The notes beneath the pieces are model-generated. The model did no database searches, was not told the origin of the DNA, and saw only the letters and a program-made list of their open reading frames with translations. A stretch of DNA of 14,978 nucleotides from Acidobacteriaceae bacterium (lineage in GTDB: Bacteria; Acidobacteriota; Terriglobia; Terriglobales; Acidobacteriaceae): the NCBI GenBank assembly GCA_003162495.1, contig PMOF01000142.1, positions 14,330 to 29,307 of the forward strand, written 5' to 3'. The translations under genes were made by a program, and so were the position numbers. Positions 8,475-14,284 of this stretch are shown piece by piece (the first letter of the stretch is position 1; every line of letters begins with the position of its first letter).

Positions 8475-8883
8475 GGCCGAGGCTCCGCCCAATCACCTTT
8501 TTGCGATCCAAGCAAGAACCCGGAGTTGAAGGGTGGGCGTGCGCCCACCCTCCCCCCAAGTCCCTACGCTCGTCACAAACGGGGGCCCCGCACATGGACC
8601 GCATTTCGAATTGAGCCGCCGGTGACAGGCCTTTTGTCGCTGAGGTGGAAAAAAGTGGAAGATCACTTCCCCGACTTGGCCCAGCTTCTGGAGCCGGCAT
8701 TAATCCCTTCCGTGGTATCCTCTTTTCAATTCCGTGAACACTCTGAATATCAAGCCCCGATTTGGGGACTACCTGGAGGTTGTCGAACCCAAGGTTACGG
8801 GCCAGGTGAATTAACCGGTGATTCTTTCCCAGCGGGGCGCAAGCTGCCGGTTAAACGCACATGGATTGGATAAGAGGTTTGAT
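8475..8883 (+). other. Gene-free interval with several small dyads
   Basis: 409 bp with no supported gene. Besides the perfect repeat at 8530-8551, it holds CCCC-GATTT-GGGG (8755-8767). It also holds an 8-bp inverted repeat TTAACCGG (8811-8818) / CCGGTTAA (8847-8854), whose 28-nt loop lies just ahead of the ribosome binding site of the next gene. The last could form a leader stem-loop. No promoter boxes or known RNA family were recognised. Confidence 0.4.
8530..8551. repeat. Perfect 22-bp inverted repeat, possible dispersed intergenic element
   Basis: AGGGTGGGCG and its exact complement flank a TG centre, about 55 bp after the Gly/His-rich gene. It is followed by a C-run rather than a T-run, so it is not a standard intrinsic terminator. 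It resembles the short GC-rich palindromes that recur between genes in Acidobacteria, but only one copy is in this window. Confidence 0.55.
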
Positions 8884-9321
8884 GTGAAAGCAGGACACCG
8901 CAATATCCTCGCCAAAGTTTTAATTAGCGCTTTGCTCGTCGCCACCGCAACTGAGCCGGCAGTCGCAATCAGACCGCGTCCTGCCAACAGCATCCCGACC
9001 CAGACCCAAGTTGCCTGGATCTTAGTGGGTATCGCCGCTATCGGCGCCGCCATCGGGATTGGGATCTACTTTGCGGTCCGACCACACGGCCAGCGCATCA
9101 CGGGTTGCGCGGGATCAGGCCCGAACGGACCGCAACTGGTGAGCGAGAGCGATCAACAGATATACGCTCTCGATGGGGACCTGGCCGGCATCCAGGCGGG
9201 AGAACGCATTCGCGTCTCCGGCAAGAAAGAAAAAAAGACTGCCGGCGCCCCGCGGAAATTCCTGGTCGAAAAGACGGCTAAGAATCTCGGTTCCTGCAAA
9301 GTTCAGCCTGCCACGCCTTGA
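8884..9321 (+). CDS. Small membrane-anchored or exported protein with DUF5818/OB-like tail
   Basis: 145 aa from GTG 8884, preceded by AAGAGG (8872-8877) at 6 nt spacing. The frame is open upstream to 8818, but that part has no ribosome binding site. Residues about 8-23 are a signal-like segment (ILAKVLISALLVATATEPAVA). A second hydrophobic segment at about 41-62 (VAWILVGIAAIGAAIGIGIYF) should anchor it. The C-terminal 75 residues (RITGCAGSG...QIYALDGDLAGIQAGERIRVSGKK...FLVEKTAKNLGSC) have the strand pattern and 'GxRIRVSG' turn seen in acidobacterial DUF5818-type OB-like domains, plus two Cys that could bond. Function is unknown; the domain match is from memory and moderate. Confidence 0.7.
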   Translation: MKAGHRNILAKVLISALLVATATEPAVAIRPRPANSIPTQTQVAWILVGIAAIGAAIGIGIYFAVRPHGQRITGCAGSGPNGPQLVSESDQQIYALDGDLAGIQAGERIRVSGKKEKKTAGAPRKFLVEKTAKNLGSCKVQPATP

Positions 9322-9499
9322 ACGCGGGCTGAACTTCGGGCGCACAGATGGTGGGACACTTTTCCAGGTTGCTCGTAATCTCACCAGAATCCGGGTGCTC
9401 GATCCTGGAATCGCATTCCGAATCAATCCGGCCTCCGGCGACGGGCCCTGGGAGCTTGTTGAAAGGCATTGGAAGGCCAAACATCCGACTGAACAGCCC

Positions 9500-9529
9500 G
9501 CGCCGCCCCTCGGCGAACCGAGGGGGCGC
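9500..9529. terminator. Strong hairpin between convergent genes, probable end of the rplI transcript
   Basis: A GC-rich stem (left arm GCGCCGCCCCTCGG with a 2-nt bulge, CGAA loop, right arm CCGAGGGGGCGC) lies between the DUF5818-like gene and the rplI stop. Neither side has a clear T-run, so it may act with Rho or as an mRNA 3' end stabiliser. Confidence 0.5.
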
Positions 9530-9567
9530 TGTCCTTGCTGATGTTTGGGGCCGTTGGGTTGGCCGCC

Positions 9568-10065
9568 CTATTCCGCCAGGGCCGCTTCCGCCACGGGCAC
9601 GGGCGCATTCGTTTCCTCTGCGGAATCGCCCAGCACCTTGACCTTGACCTGTGCTGTGACTTCACGGTGCAGCTTGATGGCCACGTCGTAGTTGCCCAGC
9701 GCCTTCAGAGGCTCGGCCAACTGAATTTTGCGACGGTCTACTTGAAAGCCCTTGGCTTCAAGAGCGGCGGCGATATCGACCGAGGTCACGGAGCCAAAAA
9801 GCTGGCCATTCTCGCCCGACTTGCGGGTAAAGCTGAGCACCATGGGCCCCAGTTTCGCCACCAGCTCCTCAGCCTGCGTTTTTTCAGTGGCCGAGCGGCG
9901 AGCAGCGGCAGCTTTCATCTGCTCAATGACGGCCTTGTTGGCCAAGTTAGCCTGCAGAGCCAGTTTGCGAGGCAACAGAAAATTGCGACCGTAGCCGTCG
10001 GCCACCTTGACGACATCTCCGCGGTGGCCCAGATTGGCTACGTCTTCTTTCAGAATTACTTCCAT
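9568..10065 (-). CDS. rplI: 50S ribosomal protein L9
   Basis: 165 aa. L9 binds 23S rRNA near the L1 stalk base and helps reading-frame maintenance. The N-domain begins MEVILKEDVANLGHRGDVVKVADGYGRNFL, with the classic GYGRNFLLPRKLA block at 24-36. A long connecting helix (about 42-75) leads to the C-domain with LFGSVTSVDIA at 89-99. It is about 15 residues longer than typical L9 (near 148), owing to an acidic/Ala tail from about 147. The ATG at 10063-10065 follows GGAGAG; the open frame upstream to 10290 lacks L9 similarity and is not coding. It is the last gene of the rpsF-rpsR-rplI run, 193 bp after rpsR. Confidence 0.97.
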   Translation of the reverse strand: MEVILKEDVANLGHRGDVVKVADGYGRNFLLPRKLALQANLANKAVIEQMKAAAARRSATEKTQAEELVAKLGPMVLSFTRKSGENGQLFGSVTSVDIAAALEAKGFQVDRRKIQLAEPLKALGNYDVAIKLHREVTAQVKVKVLGDSAEETNAPVPVAEAALAE

Positions 10066-10072
10066 CGGAATC

Positions 10073-10078
10073 TCTCCA
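10073..10078 (-). promoter_or_regulatory. Ribosome binding site that fixes the rplI start
   Basis: GGAGAG on the minus strand, 7 nt before ATG 10065. It supports the family-typical MEVIL start over the longer open frame. Confidence 0.8.
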
Positions 10079-10258
10079 GTGTTACGGGCGGCGACCGCCG
10101 GCCAGTCTGTTGAACACCGACTGAGGCCGAGGGTTGCGCCGCGCAGGATTCTATAACGGCGTCGGGAAGATTGTCGCCCGCCAATTCGGTTCGTTCCAGT
10201 TACGAAAGAGCTACCGGGCGAACGAAATAAGTAGCCAGACGACAGCCGGGTCCGAGGT

Positions 10259-10681
10259 CTAATGCCGCGTAGCAAAAGGCAGCAGGGCAATGTTCCGGGC
10301 CTGCTTGATGGCGCGGGTCAGGCGGCGTTGGTGGGTGGTGCATACGCCGGTCAGCCGCCGTGGCACAATCTTGCCGCGCTCGGCCACAAACCCTTGCAGC
10401 AGACGAACATCGCGGTAAGGAATGGCATCGATCTTCTCAGTGCAAAACTTGCAGACCTTTTTGCGGCGGAAGAACTTGCCGCGTCCGCCGGGGCCGCCGG
10501 AGGGCCGGGCGCCCGGTCCGCCAGGGGGCCGTCCGCCGGTGCGGGGACCTGACCCCGAGCCGGAACCATAACCTGAGCCGGAACCTGAGCTCGAACCGGA
10601 GCCTGACTCCGAACCGTATGCGGAGTGGGGTGCTGCTGATGCGCCCGTCTCGGGCGCCTTTCCAGGGTTTTCTTCAGACAT
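10259..10681 (-). CDS. rpsR: 30S ribosomal protein S18 with long Gly/Ser-rich N-terminal extension
   Basis: 140 aa, against about 75-90 in most bacteria. The S18 fold covers about 69-140 and includes [28 protein letters not shown] and [21 protein letters not shown]. Cys77, Cys80, Cys114 and His117 are placed as in the zinc-binding ('C+') form of S18. The first 68 residues are low-complexity: GS repeats (about 23-45, encoded by near-hexameric DNA repeats) then a GGP/R-rich stretch. The ATG at 10679-10681 has a good Shine-Dalgarno (GAGGAAA), so the extension is genuinely part of the frame. S18 pairs with S6 on the 30S platform, matching rpsF just upstream (125-bp gap, holding a small dyad GTCTC-N7-GAGAC at 10761-10777). 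Confidence 0.96.
   Translation of the reverse strand: MSEENPGKAPETGASAAPHSAYGSESGSGSSSGSGSGYGSGSGSGPRTGGRPPGGPGARPSGGPGGRGKFFRRKKVCKFCTEKIDAIPYRDVRLLQGFVAERGKIVPRRLTGVCTTHQRRLTRAIKQARNIALLPFATRH
10548..10615 (-). repeat. Degenerate hexamer repeat encoding the Gly-Ser stretch of S18
   Basis: On the minus strand, about eleven near-copies of GGNTCN (GGTTCG, GGCTCC, GGTTCC, GGCTCA and variants) run in frame and encode alternating Gly-Ser. Third-base variation suggests an older expansion kept at the protein level. Confidence 0.65.
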
Positions 10682-10806
10682 GCTGTTTCCTCTTCATTCT
10701 TTGCGCTCCCTGCGGATTCCGTTTCGGCTCCACGAGAGACTGGATCGGGCCGCCGCTAGAGTCTCCTAACAAGAGACGCCGCCAGCGGCAATTCGTGACG
10801 ATTCTG

Positions 10807-11247
10807 CTAGGCGCTTGCCTGCACCGGCTCCGCAGCTTCCGCCGCGGCGGGGATTGCTGTCGGGGCTGCCGCGGCCGGCGATGTGGCGCCGGAGCCCGAG
10901 GGGACCGAAGCGCGCCTGACACCGCGCAGGCCCTTCACCTTGGCCACGCGCTTGTCTTCCTCGTCCGTGCGCACGGTGATGAACTTGATCACCGGCTCGG
11001 TGACGCGCAGGCGGCGCTCCAGCTCCAGCACCACCGCTCCGTTGGCCTCGATGGTCAGCAGGACGTAGTTGCCGTCGTTGAACTTGCGCACCATGTAGGC
11101 GAGCTTGCGGCGACCCATCTTATCGACATTCTTGACCACGCCGCCGCCGCCGGTGACGGTGGCGGAAAAGCCGGCGATCAGCTTGTCGGTATCCTCTTCG
11201 GTCACATCGGGCCGAATAATGAACATAACCTCATACACACGAGACAT
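10807..11247 (-). CDS. rpsF: 30S ribosomal protein S6
   Basis: 146 aa. Residues 1-97 are a standard S6 ferredoxin-like fold: YEVMFIIRPDVTEE, GRRKLAYMVRKFNDGNYVLL and LERRLRVTEPVIKFITVRTDE. A basic segment (98-113) and an Ala/Pro-rich tail (114-146) follow. Many bacterial S6 proteins end near residue 100, so the tail is long. The ATG at 11245-11247 has AAGGAAA upstream. S6 forms a heterodimer with S18 on the 30S platform; the order rpsF-rpsR-rplI is the conserved bacterial operon, here without the ssb that many phyla carry between rpsF and rpsR. A prominent hairpin sits in its leader. Confidence 0.97.
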   Translation of the reverse strand: MSRVYEVMFIIRPDVTEEDTDKLIAGFSATVTGGGGVVKNVDKMGRRKLAYMVRKFNDGNYVLLTIEANGAVVLELERRLRVTEPVIKFITVRTDEEDKRVAKVKGLRGVRRASVPSGSGATSPAAAAPTAIPAAAEAAEPVQASA

Positions 11248-11301
11248 CTCTGTTTCCTTTTCCGCTGGACGTTCTGCTTCCAGCCTTCTCCGCCGGCGAC
11301 T

Positions 11302-11332
11302 GGCGTCTTCCAGTAAGTTCTGGAAGACTGCC
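11302..11332 (-). promoter_or_regulatory. Stem-loop in the rpsF leader, possible autoregulatory element
   Basis: On the minus strand GTCTTCCAG and CTGGAAGAC form a perfect 9-bp stem around an AACTTA loop. It is extended by GGC/GCC with one bulged A. It lies 55 nt before the rpsF start, after pth. No T-run follows, so it is not a terminator. An S6:S18-binding mRNA structure is known upstream of rpsF in many bacteria, but I cannot confirm its conserved CCG-containing core here. Confidence 0.5.
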
Positions 11333-11380
11333 TTTCAGCCTTGGCGGCTTGCTGCATTCATTACCCTTCCGCCTGCCCGC

Positions 11381-12019
11381 TTACTCGCGGCGGTTGAACT
11401 CATTCATCGCAGCAGCCGGTCCCTCTTCAAGGATGCGCCGCGTGGCGTTTGCTACCCGGTCCAGTACTTCGTCCATCACCGCCAAATCCGCTTTGCGCAT
11501 CGGCGAGAGCAGATAGTCCCTGCCCGGCCGCCTGCCGCCCGCAGCCGCAATGGCTTCGGGTGGCAAATCGGGCGCCACGCCAATGCGGAGGCGCAACCAC
11601 TCCTCACCGCCCAGGGCGCCGGTCACGCTGCGGGCTCCGTTGTGGCCCGCCGGCGAACCGCGCTCCCTGATCTTGAAGGTCCCCAGCGTCAGGTCCAGCT
11701 CGTCGTAAATCACGAGCAGATCCTTCGCCGGGTCCGCCTCAAATTCTCCAACCAGAGCGGCCACTGCCAGCCCGCTCAGGTTCATAAACGTCTCCGGCTT
11801 GGCCAGGACCACCTCGCGCCCTGCGATGCGGCAGGTTGCGGTGACGGCCCGGCAGCGCCGGTTCTGGACCGCAACCCCCTGTTGCTGGGCGATGCGGTCG
11901 ATGGCCATGAACCCCGCGTTGTGCGGCGTCCACAGATACTCGTTGCCGGGGTTGCCCAGCCCCACCACCAGAAAAGGACTGGGGAAGGGGCGCCCGGCGG
12001 ACTGACTTGCCTCGGCCAA
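11381..12019 (-). CDS. pth: Peptidyl-tRNA hydrolase
   Basis: 212 aa. It cleaves peptidyl-tRNA released from stalled ribosomes and recycles tRNA in the cytoplasm. Signature residues are present: VVGLGNPGNEY with Asn23, TPHNAGF with catalytic His33, KPETFMNLSG (74-83), IYDELDL with Asp106 and GSPAGHNGARSV with Asn127. The length is slightly above the usual 185-200, from an N-terminal leader of about 14 residues. The start is a TTG at 12017-12019, 3 bp after the rplY stop; no ATG or GTG precedes the core in this frame and the Shine-Dalgarno is weak, so translational coupling to rplY is likely. The rplY-pth order is highly conserved. Confidence 0.96.
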   Translation of the reverse strand: MAEASQSAGRPFPSPFLVVGLGNPGNEYLWTPHNAGFMAIDRIAQQQGVAVQNRRCRAVTATCRIAGREVVLAKPETFMNLSGLAVAALVGEFEADPAKDLLVIYDELDLTLGTFKIRERGSPAGHNGARSVTGALGGEEWLRLRIGVAPDLPPEAIAAAGGRRPGRDYLLSPMRKADLAVMDEVLDRVANATRRILEEGPAAAMNEFNRRE

Positions 12020-12022
12020 GAC

Positions 12023-12736
12023 TTACTTCTTCGCTCCGGCGCCGGGGTCTGCCTTCTTGGCTGCGCCTTCGGCTTCGGGCTTGCCCTTCTTGGCGACTTC
12101 CGGTTCGGCTGTGGTGGGAGCGGCAGCAGCCGCGGCAGCAGCAGCCGCATCCACTTCGGCCACCGGCACCACTTCTTCGCGGATCGAAACCACGTGGGCC
12201 ACGGTCGCGTCCTCGGCATTCAGGAACTTGAGGGAACCCGAATGCGGCAGATCCTTGACGCGTAGCGATGCGAAAAGCTCAAGATTACTGACATCGACAT
12301 CGATGTGGTGGGGAATATCCCCCGGCAGGCACTCGATCTCGACCTCGCGCAACACCTGGTCCAGAATGCCGCCGGCGGCTTTGACGCCCACCGGTATGCC
12401 CAGCAGCTTGACGCGCACTTTCACCCGCAGAGCCTTGTCTAGCGCGATGCGCTTGAGATCGATGTGGATCAACTGATCCTTGATCGGCTCGCGCTGCCAA
12501 TCGACGATCATGGCCTTGGCCGCGGCGTGGCCGGCGACCTCGACATCGAAGATCGTGTTGTGCCCGGATTCGGAGAAGAGTATCCGCGAAATCTGCTTGG
12601 GGTCCACTTCAACGGCCACCGGTTCAAGTCCGGAACCGTATAGCACGGCGGGAATTTTTCCTGCGACGCGCACCCGGCGCGCTGCATTTTTGTTGAACTT
12701 GCCCTCACGGGGCTTGGCTACCACTACTTCAGGCAT
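12023..12736 (-). CDS. rplY: 50S ribosomal protein L25 / general stress protein Ctc
   Basis: 237 aa, the long Ctc/TL5 form. Residues 4-95 are the L25 5S-rRNA-binding beta-barrel (KNAARRVRVAGKIPAVLYG, DWQREPIKDQLIHIDLKRI). Residues about 100-190 are the TL5 C-terminal domain (VRVKLLGIPVGVKAAGGILDQVLREVEIECLPGDIP). It ends with a run of about ten Ala followed by a Lys/Glu/Ala tail (about 197-237), which is long for the family. The ATG at 12734-12736 is chosen because homologues begin about here; the frame runs back to 12799 without similarity, and the Shine-Dalgarno is modest (GAGAG). It lies between prs and pth, as in many bacteria. Confidence 0.95.
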   Translation of the reverse strand: MPEVVVAKPREGKFNKNAARRVRVAGKIPAVLYGSGLEPVAVEVDPKQISRILFSESGHNTIFDVEVAGHAAAKAMIVDWQREPIKDQLIHIDLKRIALDKALRVKVRVKLLGIPVGVKAAGGILDQVLREVEIECLPGDIPHHIDVDVSNLELFASLRVKDLPHSGSLKFLNAEDATVAHVVSIREEVVPVAEVDAAAAAAAAAAPTTAEPEVAKKGKPEAEGAAKKADPGAGAKK

Positions 12737-12838
12737 TGAGTCTCTCGTTTCTAGTTTCGGGCACGGGCCGGTCAGGGTCGCGCTCCCTTTGTTGAACAAT
12801 TGATTGTCGCGGGTCAGCGATTTCTGATCTCTGACCCC

Positions 12839-13987
12839 TCAGTTAAACAGCGTACTCACGCTGGTTTCCATGTGGATGCTCTCGATGGCCGCGCCCAGCA
12901 GGCCGGCGATGGTGAGCACTTTGATCTTGGGCATTTTCTGCGGCGCATCGGCCGGCGATACGGTGAGCTTCTGCGCAGCCTCGCGCAGAGGAATCGTGTT
13001 GGTGACGACAAGCTGCTCCAGCCGCGAGTTGGCAATCCGATCGATAGCCGGCCCGGAAAGAACGGCATGGCTGGCGCAGGCATACACACTGGCCGCGCCC
13101 GCGGCGTAAAGTGCATCCACGGTCTTCACCAGCGTGCCGGCGGTGTCCACAATGTCGTCGATGATGAGGCAGGTCTGGTCGGTCACGTCGCCGATCACAT
13201 TCATCACTTCAGTGACGTTGATGTCGGTGCGGCGCTTGTCCAGGATGGCCAGCGGCGCGCCGATTTTTTGAGCGAAGTGCCGAGCCCGCTCCACGCCGCC
13301 CGCGTCCGGAGAGATCACCGTCATGTTGGGCAGTTTGAGCTCGCGGAAGTGGCTCACCAGCACCGGGCTGGCGAAAATGTGGTCGACGGGAATGTCAAAG
13401 AAGCCCTGGATCTGCGCCGCGTGCAGGTCAACAAAAAGACCCCTGTCAGCGCCGGCCTTGGTCAGCAGATCAGCAATGAGCTTGGCGCTGATGGCCACGC
13501 GGGGGCGGTCTTTACGATCCTGGCGGGCGTAGCCGTAGTAGGGCACCACCACCGTGATCCTGGCCGCCGAGGCCCGCTTGAGTGCATCAATCATCACCAA
13601 TAGCTCCACCAGGTGCTGGTCCACCGGATAGCAGGTGGGCTGCACCACAAACACATCCACGCCGCGCACGTTTTCCAGCAACTGGAAGTAAACCTCGCCG
13701 TCCGCAAAGCGCTGCAACTTGGCCTCTCCCACCGGAACGCCGATGTGACGGCCAATCTCCTCGGCCAGCGGCCGGTTGGCGGTGCCGCTGAAGAGCTTGA
13801 ACCGTTTGTCCTCGCTCAGGTTGCGGGCCCGCTTGCGCTCCGCGGCCGGTTTAGCGTCTTTCGCCTTGGCCGCGGCGTTCTGAGACATTCCCTTTTCGGG
13901 CTCTTTAGGCGTCCCATCCTTTGGGTCGTTTGGCCCGCTGGGCGGCTGCTTGTCTTCCCCTGTCACCGTCAACGTTTCCGCTTCCAT
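12839..13987 (-). CDS. prs: Ribose-phosphate pyrophosphokinase (PRPP synthetase)
   Basis: 382 aa. It makes PRPP from ribose 5-phosphate and ATP for nucleotide, His, Trp and NAD synthesis. The class I enzyme spans about 62-382: LFSGTANRPLAEEIG, FADGEV (94-99), VVVPYYGYARQDRKD (ATP site), DLHAAQIQGFFDIP with His189, the flexible-loop KRR (251-253) and the PRPP loop LIIDDIVDTAGT (274-285). The roughly 60 N-terminal residues are extra: acidic/Pro-rich then Lys/Ala-rich (AKAKDAKPAAERKRARN), likely disordered. The ATG at 13985-13987 has GGAGGT 10 nt upstream; an internal ATG (13888) has AAGGGA jammed against it and is less likely. It follows tRNA-Gln by 62 bp and is probably cotranscribed with it. 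A dyad (GGGTCAG / CTGACCC, 12811-12837) follows its stop. Confidence 0.96.
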   Translation of the reverse strand: MEAETLTVTGEDKQPPSGPNDPKDGTPKEPEKGMSQNAAAKAKDAKPAAERKRARNLSEDKRFKLFSGTANRPLAEEIGRHIGVPVGEAKLQRFADGEVYFQLLENVRGVDVFVVQPTCYPVDQHLVELLVMIDALKRASAARITVVVPYYGYARQDRKDRPRVAISAKLIADLLTKAGADRGLFVDLHAAQIQGFFDIPVDHIFASPVLVSHFRELKLPNMTVISPDAGGVERARHFAQKIGAPLAILDKRRTDINVTEVMNVIGDVTDQTCLIIDDIVDTAGTLVKTVDALYAAGAASVYACASHAVLSGPAIDRIANSRLEQLVVTNTIPLREAAQKLTVSPADAPQKMPKIKVLTIAGLLGAAIESIHMETSVSTLFN

Positions 13988-13997
13988 TTTCCCGAAG

Positions 13998-14003
13998 ACC
14001 TCC
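13998..14003 (-). promoter_or_regulatory. Ribosome binding site GGAGGT that fixes the prs start
   Basis: A perfect Shine-Dalgarno on the minus strand, 10 nt before ATG 13987. It rules out the longer frame that runs into the tRNA gene. Confidence 0.75.
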
Positions 14004-14049
14004 AAGCTGGTTGGCTTTGGCTGCTTTACGGCTTTGCGCGTGCAAACTT

Positions 14050-14123
14050 TGGCTGGGCGACTAGGATTCGAACCTAGACAAGTGCCTCCAAAGGGCACTG
14101 TCCTACCATTAGACGATCGCCCA
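14050..14123 (-). tRNA. tRNA-Gln (anticodon UUG)
   Basis: 74 nt including an encoded CCA. The acceptor stem pairs TGGGCGA with TCGCCCA, followed by discriminator G and CCA. The anticodon stem GTGCC/GGCAC closes the loop CTTTGGA, giving anticodon TTG. The T arm CTAGG-TTCGAAT-CCTAG is intact. It reads codon CAA (and CAG by wobble). It lies between ispE and prs in the same direction. Confidence 0.97.
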
Positions 14124-14130
14124 ACAACTG

Positions 14131-14240
14131 GCATTTCCAGAGCAACTTGCTCCTCGTGAGTTTTGCGCCAGGTCGCCGCTCCCTGATGGACGCGTCAACT
14201 TTGGTGCATTGCTTTCGAGACACCTCAACTCTGGAAATGC
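14131..14240. repeat. 12-bp inverted repeat bracketing the region upstream of tRNA-Gln
   Basis: GCATTTCCAGAG (14131-14142) and its exact complement (14229-14240) are 86 bp apart, in the 161-bp gap between ispE and tRNA-Gln. The inner end of the first arm overlaps a tight dyad GAGCAA-C-TTGCTC (14140-14152). No target-site duplication flanks the pair, so a small transposon remnant is not supported. Confidence 0.55.
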
Positions 14241-14284
14241 TTTTCTCAGCCGCCCGCGAGTCTCTCTCGCAAAACGGCACACTG

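Noticed and set aside
7762..8529. 255-codon plus-strand frame overlapping the regulator end and the Gly/His-rich gene
   Set aside because: It runs out of frame through a gene with a strong Shine-Dalgarno and signal peptide; the Thr/Ala/Met-rich translation is typical of a shadow.
11105..12265. 386-codon open frame on the plus strand
   Set aside because: It is antisense to rpsF, pth and rplY, which are certain.
12811..12837. Terminator between prs and rplY
   Set aside because: The GGGTCAG/CTGACCC stem has a 13-nt loop and no T-run, and rplY follows in the same direction within about 100 bp.
13988..14134. Upstream extension of the prs frame
   Set aside because: It would read through tRNA-Gln on the same strand; the GGAGGT-preceded ATG at 13987 is the real start.
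14131..14240. Miniature transposable element
   Set aside because: The arms are present, but there is no target-site duplication and no second copy in the window.
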